Assembly: GCA_963966775.1 (NCBI GenBank)
Contig: CAXAAH010000002.1
Coordinates: 59,934-123,933 of the forward strand
Reading direction: 5' to 3'
From: UBA685 sp002299005
GTDB taxonomy: Bacteria > Pseudomonadota > Alphaproteobacteria > Puniceispirillales > Puniceispirillaceae
Length of the DNA: 64,000 bases
The notes beneath the pieces were generated by a model. It made no database searches and was not told the origin of the DNA. It was given only the letters and a program-made list of their open reading frames with translations. This document shows, one piece after another, positions 1 to 9,394 of the stretch (position 1 is the stretch's first letter; each line of letters opens with the position of its first letter). The translations under genes were made by a program, and so were the position numbers.

Positions 1-243
1 AATGCCGCCGCGCGAATAGGTTAGCTTCATCGTTTGGGCAAAATTCTTGCGATCCAAAAGCCATGTGAGCGCAAACATAACAAGGCCAATTTCAAGACCG
101 CGCCAGACGATGATCTCTAACGGCCCCATCTGTGATAGGCGGATAAAGAGTGTGTCAGGCGTTAAGACCAATGCCCCAAACCCTGCTAAGGCTAGGCCAA
201 ATAGGGGATGGCGTTTAAAGCGGTCAATGAGTGAGGCTGCCAT
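1..243 (-). CDS. DMT/EamA-family membrane transporter, N-terminal part (runs off the left edge)
   Basis: Reading the minus strand from an ATG at 243 gives 81 codons without a stop to the window edge. The product begins MAASLIDRFKRHPLFGLALA and continues with a hydrophobic stretch, then LTPDTLFIRLSQMGPLEIIVWRG. This resembles the first helices of drug/metabolite-transporter (EamA) proteins, where the PDTLF/R..G pattern and the WRG segment recur. An AGGA ribosome-binding site lies about 8 bases upstream. The substrate cannot be told, and the rest of the protein lies outside the window. Confidence 0.7.
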   Translation of the reverse strand, partial: MAASLIDRFKRHPLFGLALAGFGALVLTPDTLFIRLSQMGPLEIIVWRGLEIGLVMFALTWLLDRKNFAQTMKLTYSRGGI

Positions 244-321
244 AAAGAAATCCTAGCGAAAAAAGCCCGCCTTTTAGACGGTGAAAGCTTTCATATCATG
301 CTTTTTGATATTTTTCGAATG

Positions 322-1845
322 TCATTTCAATGCGGAAAGGAATTTTCTGGAATCAGATCTGATAGCTTCAATTTTCTCGACACTCATTTTGTCTGCGGTA
401 CGGTAAATCATGCCAAGGCGCGGATTGCCGCGTAATTTATCTTCATGGCGCAATAAAAAGTCCCAATAGAGATAGTTAAACGGGCAGGCATCCTCGCCTG
501 TTTTTTCTTTCACCTTATAGCGGCAGCCTTTGCAATAATCGGACATTTTATCGATATAATTGCCGCCAGCCGCATAGGGTTTTGAGGCAACAATGCCATC
601 ATCAGCAAATAACACCATCCCCGATACATTGGGCATTTCTACCCATTCAAACGCATCACTATAGACGATTAGGAACCATTCATTCACCTGCTTGGGTGAT
701 AGGCCTGCAAGAAGGCTGAAATTGCCGATGATCATCAAGCGTTGAATATGATGCGCATAGGCATGTTCAATCGTCTGGCCAATTGATTGTGACAGACAAT
801 TCATAGCCGTCTTGCCATCCCAGAAAAAGCTGGGGAGATTACGTTCGGCATTGAGCGCGTTCATCGCCGCATAATCAGGCATAAAATGCCAATAAATGCC
901 GCGTATATATTCACGCCAGCCCAATATCTGCCTGATAAAGCCCTCAACCGCATTTAACGGCGCATGACCATTATAATAGGCGATTTCAACCTGTTTTATG
1001 ACCTCAAGAGGCGTCAGCAGGCCGATATTGATATAGGCGCCAATATGCGCATGAAACATGAATGGCTCATCAGTAATCATCGCATCTTGATAGCTACCAA
1101 AATCTGGCAGGCGCTCATCAATGAATTTTTGCAAAACAAGCAAGGCTTGGTCTCTGCTGACAGCCATATTAAAGGCATCATGAGTGCCAAAATGATCAGC
1201 AAAATGTGCCTGCACCAGCTCTATGACTTCGCGTGTGATATCGTCTGCCACAAAGCTTGTTTTTGGTGGAATTGACAGGCCTGATTTTGGTGGTTTGCGA
1301 TTTTCAGAATCATAATTCCATTGACCGCCAACAGGTTTATCTCCTTCTAGTAAGATGTTGTATTTTCTACGCATTTCACGATAGAAAAATTCCATCCGAA
1401 GCTGTTTTTTACCCGCCGCCCAAGAGGTGAAGTCATCTTTTGTCGCAAGAAATCTATCATCATCATAAAGCTGAACATTGCCCTGCCAGTCAGCGGCGAT
1501 TTCATCTTGCCACGCCGTTACGCGATATTCAGACGCCCGTGTCATTGCGACATCTGTTATATCTGTTTGGTCTGCGGCATCTTTTAGCAAATCAGCAAAG
1601 CTTGCCGCGCTTTTATCCGCGTCATAATTCTGGTAAATAACCGTAAAGCCCGCATCACGCATCTCTTGGGCAAAATGGCGCATGGCAGAGAAAATCAGAA
1701 TGATCTTCTGCTTGTGATGGCGCACAGAGGTCGCCTCATGGCTTAATTCGCCCATCACGATGACATCTTGCCCGGGCACCGCGTCCTGTAATGAAGCTAA
1801 TTCACGCGATAGCTGGTCTCCCATGACCAAATAGAGGCGGCGCAT
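322..1845 (-). CDS. phrB: FeS-cluster bacterial cryptochrome/photolyase (prokaryotic (6-4) photolyase type)
   Basis: This 507-residue protein matches the FeS-BCP group of the cryptochrome/photolyase family, whose characterised members (Agrobacterium PhrB, Rhodobacter CryB) bind FAD, a lumazine-type antenna and a [4Fe-4S] cluster; PhrB repairs (6-4) photoproducts. The four expected cluster cysteines are visible: one in MNCLSQ (about residue 347), two in DYCKGC (about 435 and 438) and one in EDACPF (about 451). The N-terminal antenna domain starts RRLYLVMGDQLS, typical of the group. Its ATG overlaps the stop of the upstream CPD photolyase by one base (TAATG), so the two are probably translationally coupled. 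The symbol follows Agrobacterium usage and is not E. coli phrB. Function as a repair enzyme rather than a photoreceptor is inferred. Confidence 0.9.
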   Translation of the reverse strand: MRRLYLVMGDQLSRELASLQDAVPGQDVIVMGELSHEATSVRHHKQKIILIFSAMRHFAQEMRDAGFTVIYQNYDADKSAASFADLLKDAADQTDITDVAMTRASEYRVTAWQDEIAADWQGNVQLYDDDRFLATKDDFTSWAAGKKQLRMEFFYREMRRKYNILLEGDKPVGGQWNYDSENRKPPKSGLSIPPKTSFVADDITREVIELVQAHFADHFGTHDAFNMAVSRDQALLVLQKFIDERLPDFGSYQDAMITDEPFMFHAHIGAYINIGLLTPLEVIKQVEIAYYNGHAPLNAVEGFIRQILGWREYIRGIYWHFMPDYAAMNALNAERNLPSFFWDGKTAMNCLSQSIGQTIEHAYAHHIQRLMIIGNFSLLAGLSPKQVNEWFLIVYSDAFEWVEMPNVSGMVLFADDGIVASKPYAAGGNYIDKMSDYCKGCRYKVKEKTGEDACPFNYLYWDFLLRHEDKLRGNPRLGMIYRTADKMSVEKIEAIRSDSRKFLSALK

Positions 1846-3269
1846 TAGGCAATCTCTTTCAAAGTGGCAAAGGCACCTAGCGCATCAAGACGTGATTGTT
1901 TGGCATCCACGATAGGATAGGGATAATCGCGCCCAAGCGTGATATTAGCCGCCGCTAGCACATCAGCGGGGGCGGCGGACGGATCGCCAATATATTTGGC
2001 CGGCAAATTGGCCAATTCTGGGACAAATTGCTTGATATAATGTGCCTCACCATCAAAGCGTTCAGCTTGGGTTATCGGGTTAAAGACGCGGAAATAGGGG
2101 GCCGCATCTGCGCCGCAACCAGCGATCCACTGCCAGCTTGCGCTATTGGCGGCATGGTCAGCATCAAACAGGCAATCCCAAAACCACGCTTCCCCATATT
2201 GCCAATGAAGGCGCAAATTCTTGACCAAGAATGAGCCAACGATCATCCGCACGCGGTTATGCATATACCCTGTTTGATAAAGCTCACGCATGCCCGCATC
2301 GACAATCGGATAGCCCGTTTGCCCTTGTTGCCATTTCACCAAATCATCAGGTGCCTCACGCCATGGGAAATGGATGAATTTCTGATTAAGCGGATCTGTC
2401 TTTAACTCTTGGTGATAGAACAGCAAAGAGGCTGAAAATTCACGCCAGCCAAGTTCTGATAGGAATGTATCGCACCCTTCATGGCCCATGTCATAGCGTT
2501 CAAGCGCACTATACCAGCATTGATTGACTGAAATCTCGCCAAAATGAAGATGCGGCGAAAGCCGTGATACAAATGGCTTATGCGGTAAATTACGGCCTTC
2601 CTTATAATCATTTATGCCGTTGTCTAAAAAGCTGTCTAACCGTGCGCGCGCGCCGTCCTCGCCAACCGTCCAATGGGCTAAGAGGTCATCTTTCCATCTA
2701 TTTTTGGGTAACAGCTCACAATCATCTAAACTTGTATTGGCGGGGATATCGGCAAATTTTATATCTTGCGGGGCAGATAGAGGGCGTCTTGGGGCAGGGG
2801 CATTCAGGCACCCTCTGCGGTAAAAGGGGGTGAAAACCTTATAGGGCGTGCCGTCCTTTTTGGCGACTTCCCACGGCTCCCAAAGCAGATTTGCCTTGTG
2901 GCTTTCTGCGTGAATACCCTTTTCTTGCATCATGTCTTTTAGCTTTGTATCACGCGCAATGCGCCAAGGCTCATAGGCTCTATTCCAATGTATCTCTTTG
3001 ATGTCATGCGATTGTGCCAGCGTCTCAAAGATTGAAAGCGCCGGCCCGTTGAATATTTGTAGCTTGCCCTTCAGCGATTGATTTAACCGCTCAAGCGAAT
3101 GATGAAGCCAAAGCCGTGAGGCACGCCCCATCTTATCTTTACCCGCATCCTCATCTTCGAGAATGTAAATAGGCAGAACCGCCCCTGATTGGCACGCGGC
3201 CCGCAAAGCTGGATTGTCAGAAAGGCGCAAATCGGCGCGAAACCACATAATCGAAATCGAAGAAGACAT
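1845..3269 (-). CDS. phr: Class I deoxyribodipyrimidine (CPD) photolyase
   Basis: A 474-residue photolyase, the usual length for class I enzymes, that uses blue light and FADH- to split cyclobutane pyrimidine dimers. The N-terminal Rossmann-like antenna domain opens with MWFRADLRLSDNPAL, the family signature. The C-terminal FAD domain has GYPIVDAGMREL, GYMHNRVRM and the NSASWQWIAGCGAD segment that contacts flavin and the dimer. It is the first gene of a two-gene run with the FeS photolyase. Light-exposed surface-water life is a reasonable inference from having both. Neighbouring dmdC is divergent, with about 245 bases between the starts. Confidence 0.93.
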   Translation of the reverse strand: MSSSISIMWFRADLRLSDNPALRAACQSGAVLPIYILEDEDAGKDKMGRASRLWLHHSLERLNQSLKGKLQIFNGPALSIFETLAQSHDIKEIHWNRAYEPWRIARDTKLKDMMQEKGIHAESHKANLLWEPWEVAKKDGTPYKVFTPFYRRGCLNAPAPRRPLSAPQDIKFADIPANTSLDDCELLPKNRWKDDLLAHWTVGEDGARARLDSFLDNGINDYKEGRNLPHKPFVSRLSPHLHFGEISVNQCWYSALERYDMGHEGCDTFLSELGWREFSASLLFYHQELKTDPLNQKFIHFPWREAPDDLVKWQQGQTGYPIVDAGMRELYQTGYMHNRVRMIVGSFLVKNLRLHWQYGEAWFWDCLFDADHAANSASWQWIAGCGADAAPYFRVFNPITQAERFDGEAHYIKQFVPELANLPAKYIGDPSAAPADVLAAANITLGRDYPYPIVDAKQSRLDALGAFATLKEIA

Positions 3270-3514
3270 AAATATTCCAAAAACAAGAAAACAAAGTAAT
3301 CACTATTATATTCGTAAAATAGCGCGAGATAGACCTGTCGCTTTTTAAAATGTTTTTCATCTGTCTCTGCGCTGATTTTTGGCTTGCAGGTGGTGTTTAT
3401 GCGCTATTCACGAATGTGGAAAAATACCGCCTAAACAGATGACTTTATGGCGTGATGCGTTATATTACGCGTGAGTTACTCAAATGATTAAATGGCATTT
3501 CTAAGAGACGATGA

Positions 3515-5281
3515 ATGTATAGAGCCCCTGTTCAAGATATGAAATTCGCTTTAAAGAGCGTGCAAAATGATAGACCTCATCTAGCGGGCGCCTTGCCTGA
3601 TGAAGAGATGATTGATGTTATCTTGACCGAAGCAGGCAAATTGGCTGGTGATGTAATCGCGCCTTTGAACCATGAGGCGGACAAGGCTGGCGGGGCAAAG
3701 CGCCTTGATGATGGCACAGTGCAAACGCCAAATGGCTTTGTCGATGCCTTCTCACAGCTAGCTGAAGGCGGCTGGACCTCTATGGAAGCGGCAGAAGCCT
3801 TTGGCGGCCAAGAGATGCCTCTGGCGCTTAGCTCATGCGTGAATGAGATGTGGCAGGCATCGAACATGGCCTTTTCCTTGTGCCATTTGCTAACCCAAGG
3901 CCTTATTTCAGCCTTAGAACATTCGGCAAATGAAGCACAGCAAAATATCTTCATCCCGCCGATGGTTGAGGGGCGTTGGACAGGCACGATGAACTTAACA
4001 GAGCCGCAAGCTGGCACAGATTTGGCGGCGATTAAGACAAAGGCTGTTAAGAATGGCGATCATTACCTAATCTCAGGCCAGAAGATCTACATCACCTATG
4101 GTGAGCATGATATGGCTGAGAATATTGTGCATCTTGTGCTTGCGAGAACGCCTGATGCGCCAGAAGGTCATAAGGGTATCTCGGTCTTTTTGGTGCCAAA
4201 ATTCCACATTAATGAAGATGGCTCGCTTGGGGCGCAAAATGATGTGCACTGCGTTTCAATTGAAAAGAAACTGGGCATTAAAGGCTCACCGACCGCTGTA
4301 TTGCAATATGGCGATAATGGCGGAGCTGTTGGGTATCTTGTTGGCGAAGAAAACCAAGGCTTGGCGATTATGTTTGGCATGATGAACCATGCGCGCTTTA
4401 ATGTTGGCTTGCAAGGTTTGGCTTTGAGTGACCGCGCTTTGCAACAAGCGCTATCTTATGCGGATGTGCGCGTGCAAGGCACACCTTTGGGCAGAGAGCC
4501 AAAAAGCCCAATTATCCATCACCCTGATGTGACAAGATTACTTGGCCAAATGAAGGCTGAGAGTGAGGCCATGCGCGCGCTGATGATTTATGGCGCGGCC
4601 TTGCTTGATGAGGCTGAAGGCGGCGATGAGGCGGTATCACGCCGCGCTGATTTCATGATCCCGATTATCAAGGGCTGGTTAACAGAGCAGTCGCTTATCA
4701 TGACCTCGCATAATGTGCAGATTCATGGCGGGATGGGCTTTATCGAAGAGACAGGCGCTGCACAGCATTACCGTGATGCGCGGATTCTGCCGATTTATGA
4801 GGGCACGACGGCTATTCAGTCAAATGACCTTTTATTCCGCAAAACCACGCGTGACGAGGCCGCAGAGGCCAAAGCGTTGCTAGCTGAGATTGCCACAGAC
4901 GCGGCACAGGCCACAGGCCATGATAATGAAGCAATAGCGCAATTAGCCGCCAATCTTAGCTTGAAAGTGGCTGAGGCAGAAGCTGGTATTCACAGCCTGA
5001 TGGCGCGCCAGAATAACCCGCGCGAAATTGCGGCGTCTGGTGTGTCTTATTTGATGATGCTGGGCACATTGACAGGTGGCTGGATGCTATTGCGTCAAGG
5101 CCTTCACGCGGCAGAGGCCCTTGCGCTTCCAGAGGCAGACACAGCCTTTTTGCATAATAAGCTTGCCTCTTTGCGCCTATTCAACGCGCTAAGCTTGCCG
5201 CAAGTCTCTGCGCATGCTGAGACAATCATGCTTGCAGGCACAGCCACTGAAAGCCTTAATATCGCTGAGTGGCTGGCCTAA
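3515..5281 (+). CDS. dmdC: Acyl-CoA dehydrogenase, probable 3-methylmercaptopropionyl-CoA dehydrogenase DmdC
   Basis: A 588-residue FAD-dependent acyl-CoA dehydrogenase of the long type (ordinary enzymes are about 380-400 residues) to which DmdC and FadE5-like proteins belong. The N-terminus (MYRAPVQDMKFALK) is typical of this subgroup. TEPQAGTD, the flavin/substrate-loop motif, is near residue 165, and the catalytic base is Glu429 in YEGTTAIQ. A C-terminal extension of about 130 residues follows. DmdC oxidises MMPA-CoA to methylthioacryloyl-CoA. The specific assignment rests on the long family type and on convergent dmdB and nearby dmdA; by sequence alone a medium/long-chain acyl-CoA dehydrogenase is possible. 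The ATG at 3515 is preceded by AAGAGA. Confidence 0.78.
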   Translation: MYRAPVQDMKFALKSVQNDRPHLAGALPDEEMIDVILTEAGKLAGDVIAPLNHEADKAGGAKRLDDGTVQTPNGFVDAFSQLAEGGWTSMEAAEAFGGQEMPLALSSCVNEMWQASNMAFSLCHLLTQGLISALEHSANEAQQNIFIPPMVEGRWTGTMNLTEPQAGTDLAAIKTKAVKNGDHYLISGQKIYITYGEHDMAENIVHLVLARTPDAPEGHKGISVFLVPKFHINEDGSLGAQNDVHCVSIEKKLGIKGSPTAVLQYGDNGGAVGYLVGEENQGLAIMFGMMNHARFNVGLQGLALSDRALQQALSYADVRVQGTPLGREPKSPIIHHPDVTRLLGQMKAESEAMRALMIYGAALLDEAEGGDEAVSRRADFMIPIIKGWLTEQSLIMTSHNVQIHGGMGFIEETGAAQHYRDARILPIYEGTTAIQSNDLLFRKTTRDEAAEAKALLAEIATDAAQATGHDNEAIAQLAANLSLKVAEAEAGIHSLMARQNNPREIAASGVSYLMMLGTLTGGWMLLRQGLHAAEALALPEADTAFLHNKLASLRLFNALSLPQVSAHAETIMLAGTATESLNIAEWLA

Positions 5282-5286
5282 TACGC

Positions 5287-6924
5287 TTATTGCGGGCTAT
5301 TTGTGCGTAATTCGAATTTTTGAATCTTGCCTGTTGCGGTTTTCGGTAATGTGCCGAAAATCACATATTTTGGCCGCTTAAAGCCTGCTAGATGCGTGCG
5401 TGAGAAGGCAATGATTTCTTCTTCGGTCGCTGTTGCACCCTCTTTTAATTCCACAAAGGCGCAAGGCACTTCGCCCCATTTTTCATCCTTGCGCGCGACC
5501 ACGGCGGCAAGAGCGACAGAAGGGTGCCTGTGAAGCACAGATTCAATCTCAACAGATGAGATGTTCTCACCGCCGGAGATGATGATATCTTTGAGCCTGT
5601 CTTTGACTTCCATATAACCGCCCGGATGCATGACCCCAAGGTCGCCAGAGCGAAGCCAGCCACTTGATAGGGTGGCATCAGTTGCCGCCTTATCTTTGAG
5701 GTAGCCTTTCATAATTGTATTGCCGCGGATCCAAATCTCACCCATCGTCTCGCCATCAGCAGGCACATCCTTGCCAGTCTCAAGGCTGACGATACGAAGG
5801 CTATCTGTGTGAACCATAGCTGCACCTTGGCGCGCTTTGATTGTGGCTTTTTGCGCAAAATCCAGCTCATCCCAATCAGAATTCCAGCTACACATGATGG
5901 TATGGCCATAGGTTTCTGTTAGGCCATAGACTTGCGTGACGTTAAAGCCGAGTGCTTCAACCGCTTCTAATATCGCGGCAGGGGGCGGGGCACCGGCGGT
6001 CATAACCTCAACCTTATGCTTTAGCGGTTTGCGCACGCTATCATCAGCGTTTACAATCATCCCAAGCACAATCGGCGCGCCGCCAAAATGCGTGATCTCA
6101 TGCTCATGGGCCAAATCATAAATAGCCTCAGGTGTAATCGCTCTAATGCAAATAATCGTGCCTGCCAGCGATGTCATCGTCCAAGCATGGCCCCAACCAT
6201 TACAATGGAACATCGGCACTGTATAAAGATATGATGGGTGACGCGGCAGATTCCAATCTGTCACTGTGCCCATAGACATCAAGTAAGAGCCTCTATGGTG
6301 ATAGACAACGCCTTTTGGCTTGCCACTTGTGCCGGATGTATAGTTAAGCGTGATAGGATCCCATTCATCAGCGGGTAATTCCCACGCAAAATCTGGATCA
6401 CCACCGGCCAAGAACGCTTCATAATCCTGCACGCCAAGACAGCCGCCCTCAATGCCTTCTTCTGTATCGATAATATCAATCACCGTGATATCATCACGGC
6501 CAATCTCTGCCAAAGCCTGCTTGATTTGCGCCGAAAAGCCTGTGTCAGTGATAAGGAAACGTGCTTCACCATGATTTAAAATATAAGCAATGGTGGCGCT
6601 ATCGAGGCGGATATTGATTGTGTTCAAAACACCGCCCGCCATTGGCACACCAAAATGGCACTCAACTAATTCAGGCGTATTTGCCGCCATAACCGCAACT
6701 GTGTCATGTTTTTGCAAGCCAGCTTTTGTCAGAGCAGAGGCAAGACGCTTACAACGCTCATAGGTTTGTGACCAGCTATAGCGACGGCTACCATAGATAA
6801 CAGAGGTGCGGTCGCCAAACATAAGCGCCGTTCGAGGCAAAAATGACAGAGGCGAAAGAGGCACATAATTTGATGCCTGCTTGTCAAATTGATCATATTT
6901 ATCAGATGTATAGCTAAATGTCAT
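5287..6924 (-). CDS. dmdB: AMP-forming acyl-CoA ligase, probable 3-methylmercaptopropionate-CoA ligase DmdB
   Basis: A 545-residue member of the acyl-adenylate superfamily. The P-loop NYTSGTSGKPKGV is near residue 194, the acid-pocket segment HCNGWGHAW near 240, the A5 motif YGLTETYG near 325 and the C-terminal adenylation lysine in TATGKIQKFELR close to the end. Length and the HCNGW segment fit DmdB and other short/medium-chain fatty-acid ligases. It is the last gene of the metY/hydrolase/FadN-type/dmdB run and ends only 5 bases from the convergent dmdC stop. It would turn methylmercaptopropionate, made downstream of DmdA, into its CoA thioester. A general fatty-acyl-CoA ligase remains possible. 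Confidence 0.78.
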   Translation of the reverse strand: MTFSYTSDKYDQFDKQASNYVPLSPLSFLPRTALMFGDRTSVIYGSRRYSWSQTYERCKRLASALTKAGLQKHDTVAVMAANTPELVECHFGVPMAGGVLNTINIRLDSATIAYILNHGEARFLITDTGFSAQIKQALAEIGRDDITVIDIIDTEEGIEGGCLGVQDYEAFLAGGDPDFAWELPADEWDPITLNYTSGTSGKPKGVVYHHRGSYLMSMGTVTDWNLPRHPSYLYTVPMFHCNGWGHAWTMTSLAGTIICIRAITPEAIYDLAHEHEITHFGGAPIVLGMIVNADDSVRKPLKHKVEVMTAGAPPPAAILEAVEALGFNVTQVYGLTETYGHTIMCSWNSDWDELDFAQKATIKARQGAAMVHTDSLRIVSLETGKDVPADGETMGEIWIRGNTIMKGYLKDKAATDATLSSGWLRSGDLGVMHPGGYMEVKDRLKDIIISGGENISSVEIESVLHRHPSVALAAVVARKDEKWGEVPCAFVELKEGATATEEEIIAFSRTHLAGFKRPKYVIFGTLPKTATGKIQKFELRTNSPQ

Positions 6925-6960
6925 AATCTTAACTCTCAGATGATATGTCTTGCGGCTACC

Positions 6961-9324
6961 TTAATTTCTAACAGGTGTGCCCTTATCAAGCATAGTTGAA
7001 ATGCGCTCATATGTCGGGGCTGTTTGGGCCAAGCGGATAAAGGCACGACGCTCTCTTGCATAAAGCGCATCTTCATCCACTATCATGCTGGCCTCATCTT
7101 CATCTGCCGTCACAATCGTCGCAATCTGCATCGCCACACTCTTATCATGGGCAAAGAACAGGCCATCGGCAATGCCCTTATCCATAAAGGCGGCCATTTC
7201 ATCACGCAAATCAAACGGGGCAAGCGTGATCTCTGGTTCTTGCGGCGGGGTATAGCCAGCGTTAATCATCTCTTCAAGCATGTTCATTGACTGGGTAATA
7301 AGCTTATCTCTATTCATCACCGCGCTATCATGGGCGTCTCTGAAATATTGAAATTTCGCGCTTGTCTCAGGTGAGGTGCCTGTGAGGCCATAGCCGATTT
7401 GCATCCATGTCTGCCAAGCCGCTTTACGCCAATCACCTGTTGCCTCAAACCAGCGCAGATAGCTTTCTTTGACACCGCCGCCAGCAGGCACAACACCAAC
7501 GCCAGACTCAACCAGCCCAAGCACTGAATTACTATGGGCCACAAGCCTATCGCAATGCGCTAGCACTTCAAACCCACCGCCAATCGCAAGACCAGATGGC
7601 GCGCCAACAACCGGCACGTTGGTATATTTCAAGGCCTTTACAGCCTTTTGGAAGCGATCCAAAAACCCATCAATGCCGTCCCAATCCTTTGTCTCGATGA
7701 ACGCGCGGAAGGCGTTAAGGTCAACACCGGCAGAGAAATGTTGCGCATCATTATGAACGATAATGCCGCGACCTGGATTTCTGGCGGCTTCTGCCACAAT
7801 TTGCATCGAGAGATCATTCAAAGCATTGGCCTTTGAGTGAAACTCTATCAGGCGCAGATTATCACCAATCTCGAACAAGCTTGCCGCGCTATTGCTGGCA
7901 ATTGGCACAAGGCAACGGCGCATCATATGAAAACGTGTTGTCCCTTCAGGCAGATTGACAGGTGCATCTGCAAGACGTTCACCTTGCTGGCTAAATTGGG
8001 CGACTTGTAAGGCCTCATCCGCCGGTGCATAGAAGGGCGCATCACCCATCAAAGCTTGCGGTACAGCCAAGCCTGCCTGCGTGATAAGCGTGCGCACAGT
8101 CTCATGAGAGAGCGCATCCATCATCTCAAACGGGCCTTTAATCCAGTTAAAGCCAAGCTTCATCGCATCATCAATTTGTTGCGGTGTGCGTGTCACCTCT
8201 GGGATAAGAGCGGCCGCATAGGCAAGAATATGGCCAAGGGCAGAGCGCACAAAGGCCGTCTGCGCCCCCTCAGCTTCGTTCGTATCACCGTTTTCGTCTA
8301 TTAGCATCACAAGCGGATCTTCATTATTGGCCTGCATTTGCGCGGCTAGGTCTGCCTTGCGACATAGGTGTGTTTTGCGCGGCGCCAAAGACCCATCAGC
8401 GATATTGACTGCCCATTCTGCCTCATCCTCATCAATCCGGTAGAAGCCACCAAGGCCTTTATCGCCTGTATAGCCTTGGCTAATCATTGATTGGATTAGC
8501 GGTTGCACAGGGTTTTTGCGCTGACCAACCTCATGAAACGCATCATCAACAGGCAAGATAGTCGCAAGCGTGTCGACAACATCAGCCATCAAATCAACGC
8601 CAATCAAATCATAAAGGCCAAAAACGCCTGTTTTGGGAATCCCCATAGGACGTCCCATAAGCGCGTCAGCATCTTCAATCGCTAGCCCATGCTTTGCCGC
8701 CTCATTAAGGCCCACCTGAAGCGCGTAGACACCGACACGATTGCCCAAAAAGCCCGGCGTATCATCACAAGCCACAACACCCTTGCCCAAGATACGGTCA
8801 TTGAAATCAGCCAAAATATCGATGACATCATCTGCTGTATGTTCACCACGCACCAATTCAAGCAAGCGCATATAACGCACAGGGTTGAAATAATGCGTAA
8901 TCGCAAAACGTGCCTGAAAATCAGCCGGCATATCCTCAACAAGCAATTTAATCGGGATAGTCGAGGTGTTTGACGTGATAATGCAGTCTGATTTACATGT
9001 GTCATTCAAGCGCTGATAAAGGTCTTTTTTGATATCAAGACGCTCGACAACCGCTTCAACAATCCAGTCATAATTGGCCAACGCATCGAAATCATCTCTG
9101 ATATTGCCTGTTTTGATAAGCGCGCTTTTCTTTTTATGCATCAGGGCAGGGGGATCTGATTTTAACAGACGTTCAATCGCGCTATCGGCGACCGCATTTA
9201 CATTGTCACCATCTGAAGGCAAATCCAACAGCAACACTTCACGCCCTGCATTGGCGATTTGTCCTGCGATGGCGCTACCCATTGTGCCTGAACCAATAAC
9301 AGCAATTTTTTGTAAATCTCTCAT
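6961..9324 (-). CDS. Fused 3-hydroxyacyl-CoA dehydrogenase / enoyl-CoA hydratase (FadN domain order)
   Basis: A 787-residue two-enzyme protein with the dehydrogenase first and the crotonase domain last, the order of Bacillus FadN and the reverse of E. coli FadB/FadJ. The NAD-binding GSGTMGSAIA is at the N-terminus, followed by SNTST, the catalytic-His segment THYFNP and GFLGNRV. In the crotonase part (about 470-700) both catalytic acids are present and 20 residues apart as in enoyl-CoA hydratase: Glu586 (GGGFEVLAHCD) and Glu606 (LGLVESG). No thiolase gene accompanies it, which is unusual for a beta-oxidation operon. Lying 36 bases upstream of dmdB, its hydratase may stand in for DmdD; that is inference. 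Confidence 0.85.
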   Translation of the reverse strand: MRDLQKIAVIGSGTMGSAIAGQIANAGREVLLLDLPSDGDNVNAVADSAIERLLKSDPPALMHKKKSALIKTGNIRDDFDALANYDWIVEAVVERLDIKKDLYQRLNDTCKSDCIITSNTSTIPIKLLVEDMPADFQARFAITHYFNPVRYMRLLELVRGEHTADDVIDILADFNDRILGKGVVACDDTPGFLGNRVGVYALQVGLNEAAKHGLAIEDADALMGRPMGIPKTGVFGLYDLIGVDLMADVVDTLATILPVDDAFHEVGQRKNPVQPLIQSMISQGYTGDKGLGGFYRIDEDEAEWAVNIADGSLAPRKTHLCRKADLAAQMQANNEDPLVMLIDENGDTNEAEGAQTAFVRSALGHILAYAAALIPEVTRTPQQIDDAMKLGFNWIKGPFEMMDALSHETVRTLITQAGLAVPQALMGDAPFYAPADEALQVAQFSQQGERLADAPVNLPEGTTRFHMMRRCLVPIASNSAASLFEIGDNLRLIEFHSKANALNDLSMQIVAEAARNPGRGIIVHNDAQHFSAGVDLNAFRAFIETKDWDGIDGFLDRFQKAVKALKYTNVPVVGAPSGLAIGGGFEVLAHCDRLVAHSNSVLGLVESGVGVVPAGGGVKESYLRWFEATGDWRKAAWQTWMQIGYGLTGTSPETSAKFQYFRDAHDSAVMNRDKLITQSMNMLEEMINAGYTPPQEPEITLAPFDLRDEMAAFMDKGIADGLFFAHDKSVAMQIATIVTADEDEASMIVDEDALYARERRAFIRLAQTAPTYERISTMLDKGTPVRN

Positions 9325-9394
9325 CGAAAATCTCTTTCAGCGGGGACTAAGTCTTAAACGTCAAATAATAAGGGTGCGAGGCCAGAAAATAACC

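Noticed and set aside
3577..4017. A 146-residue minus-strand frame
   Set aside because: Antisense to dmdC, with no ribosome-binding site or family resemblance.
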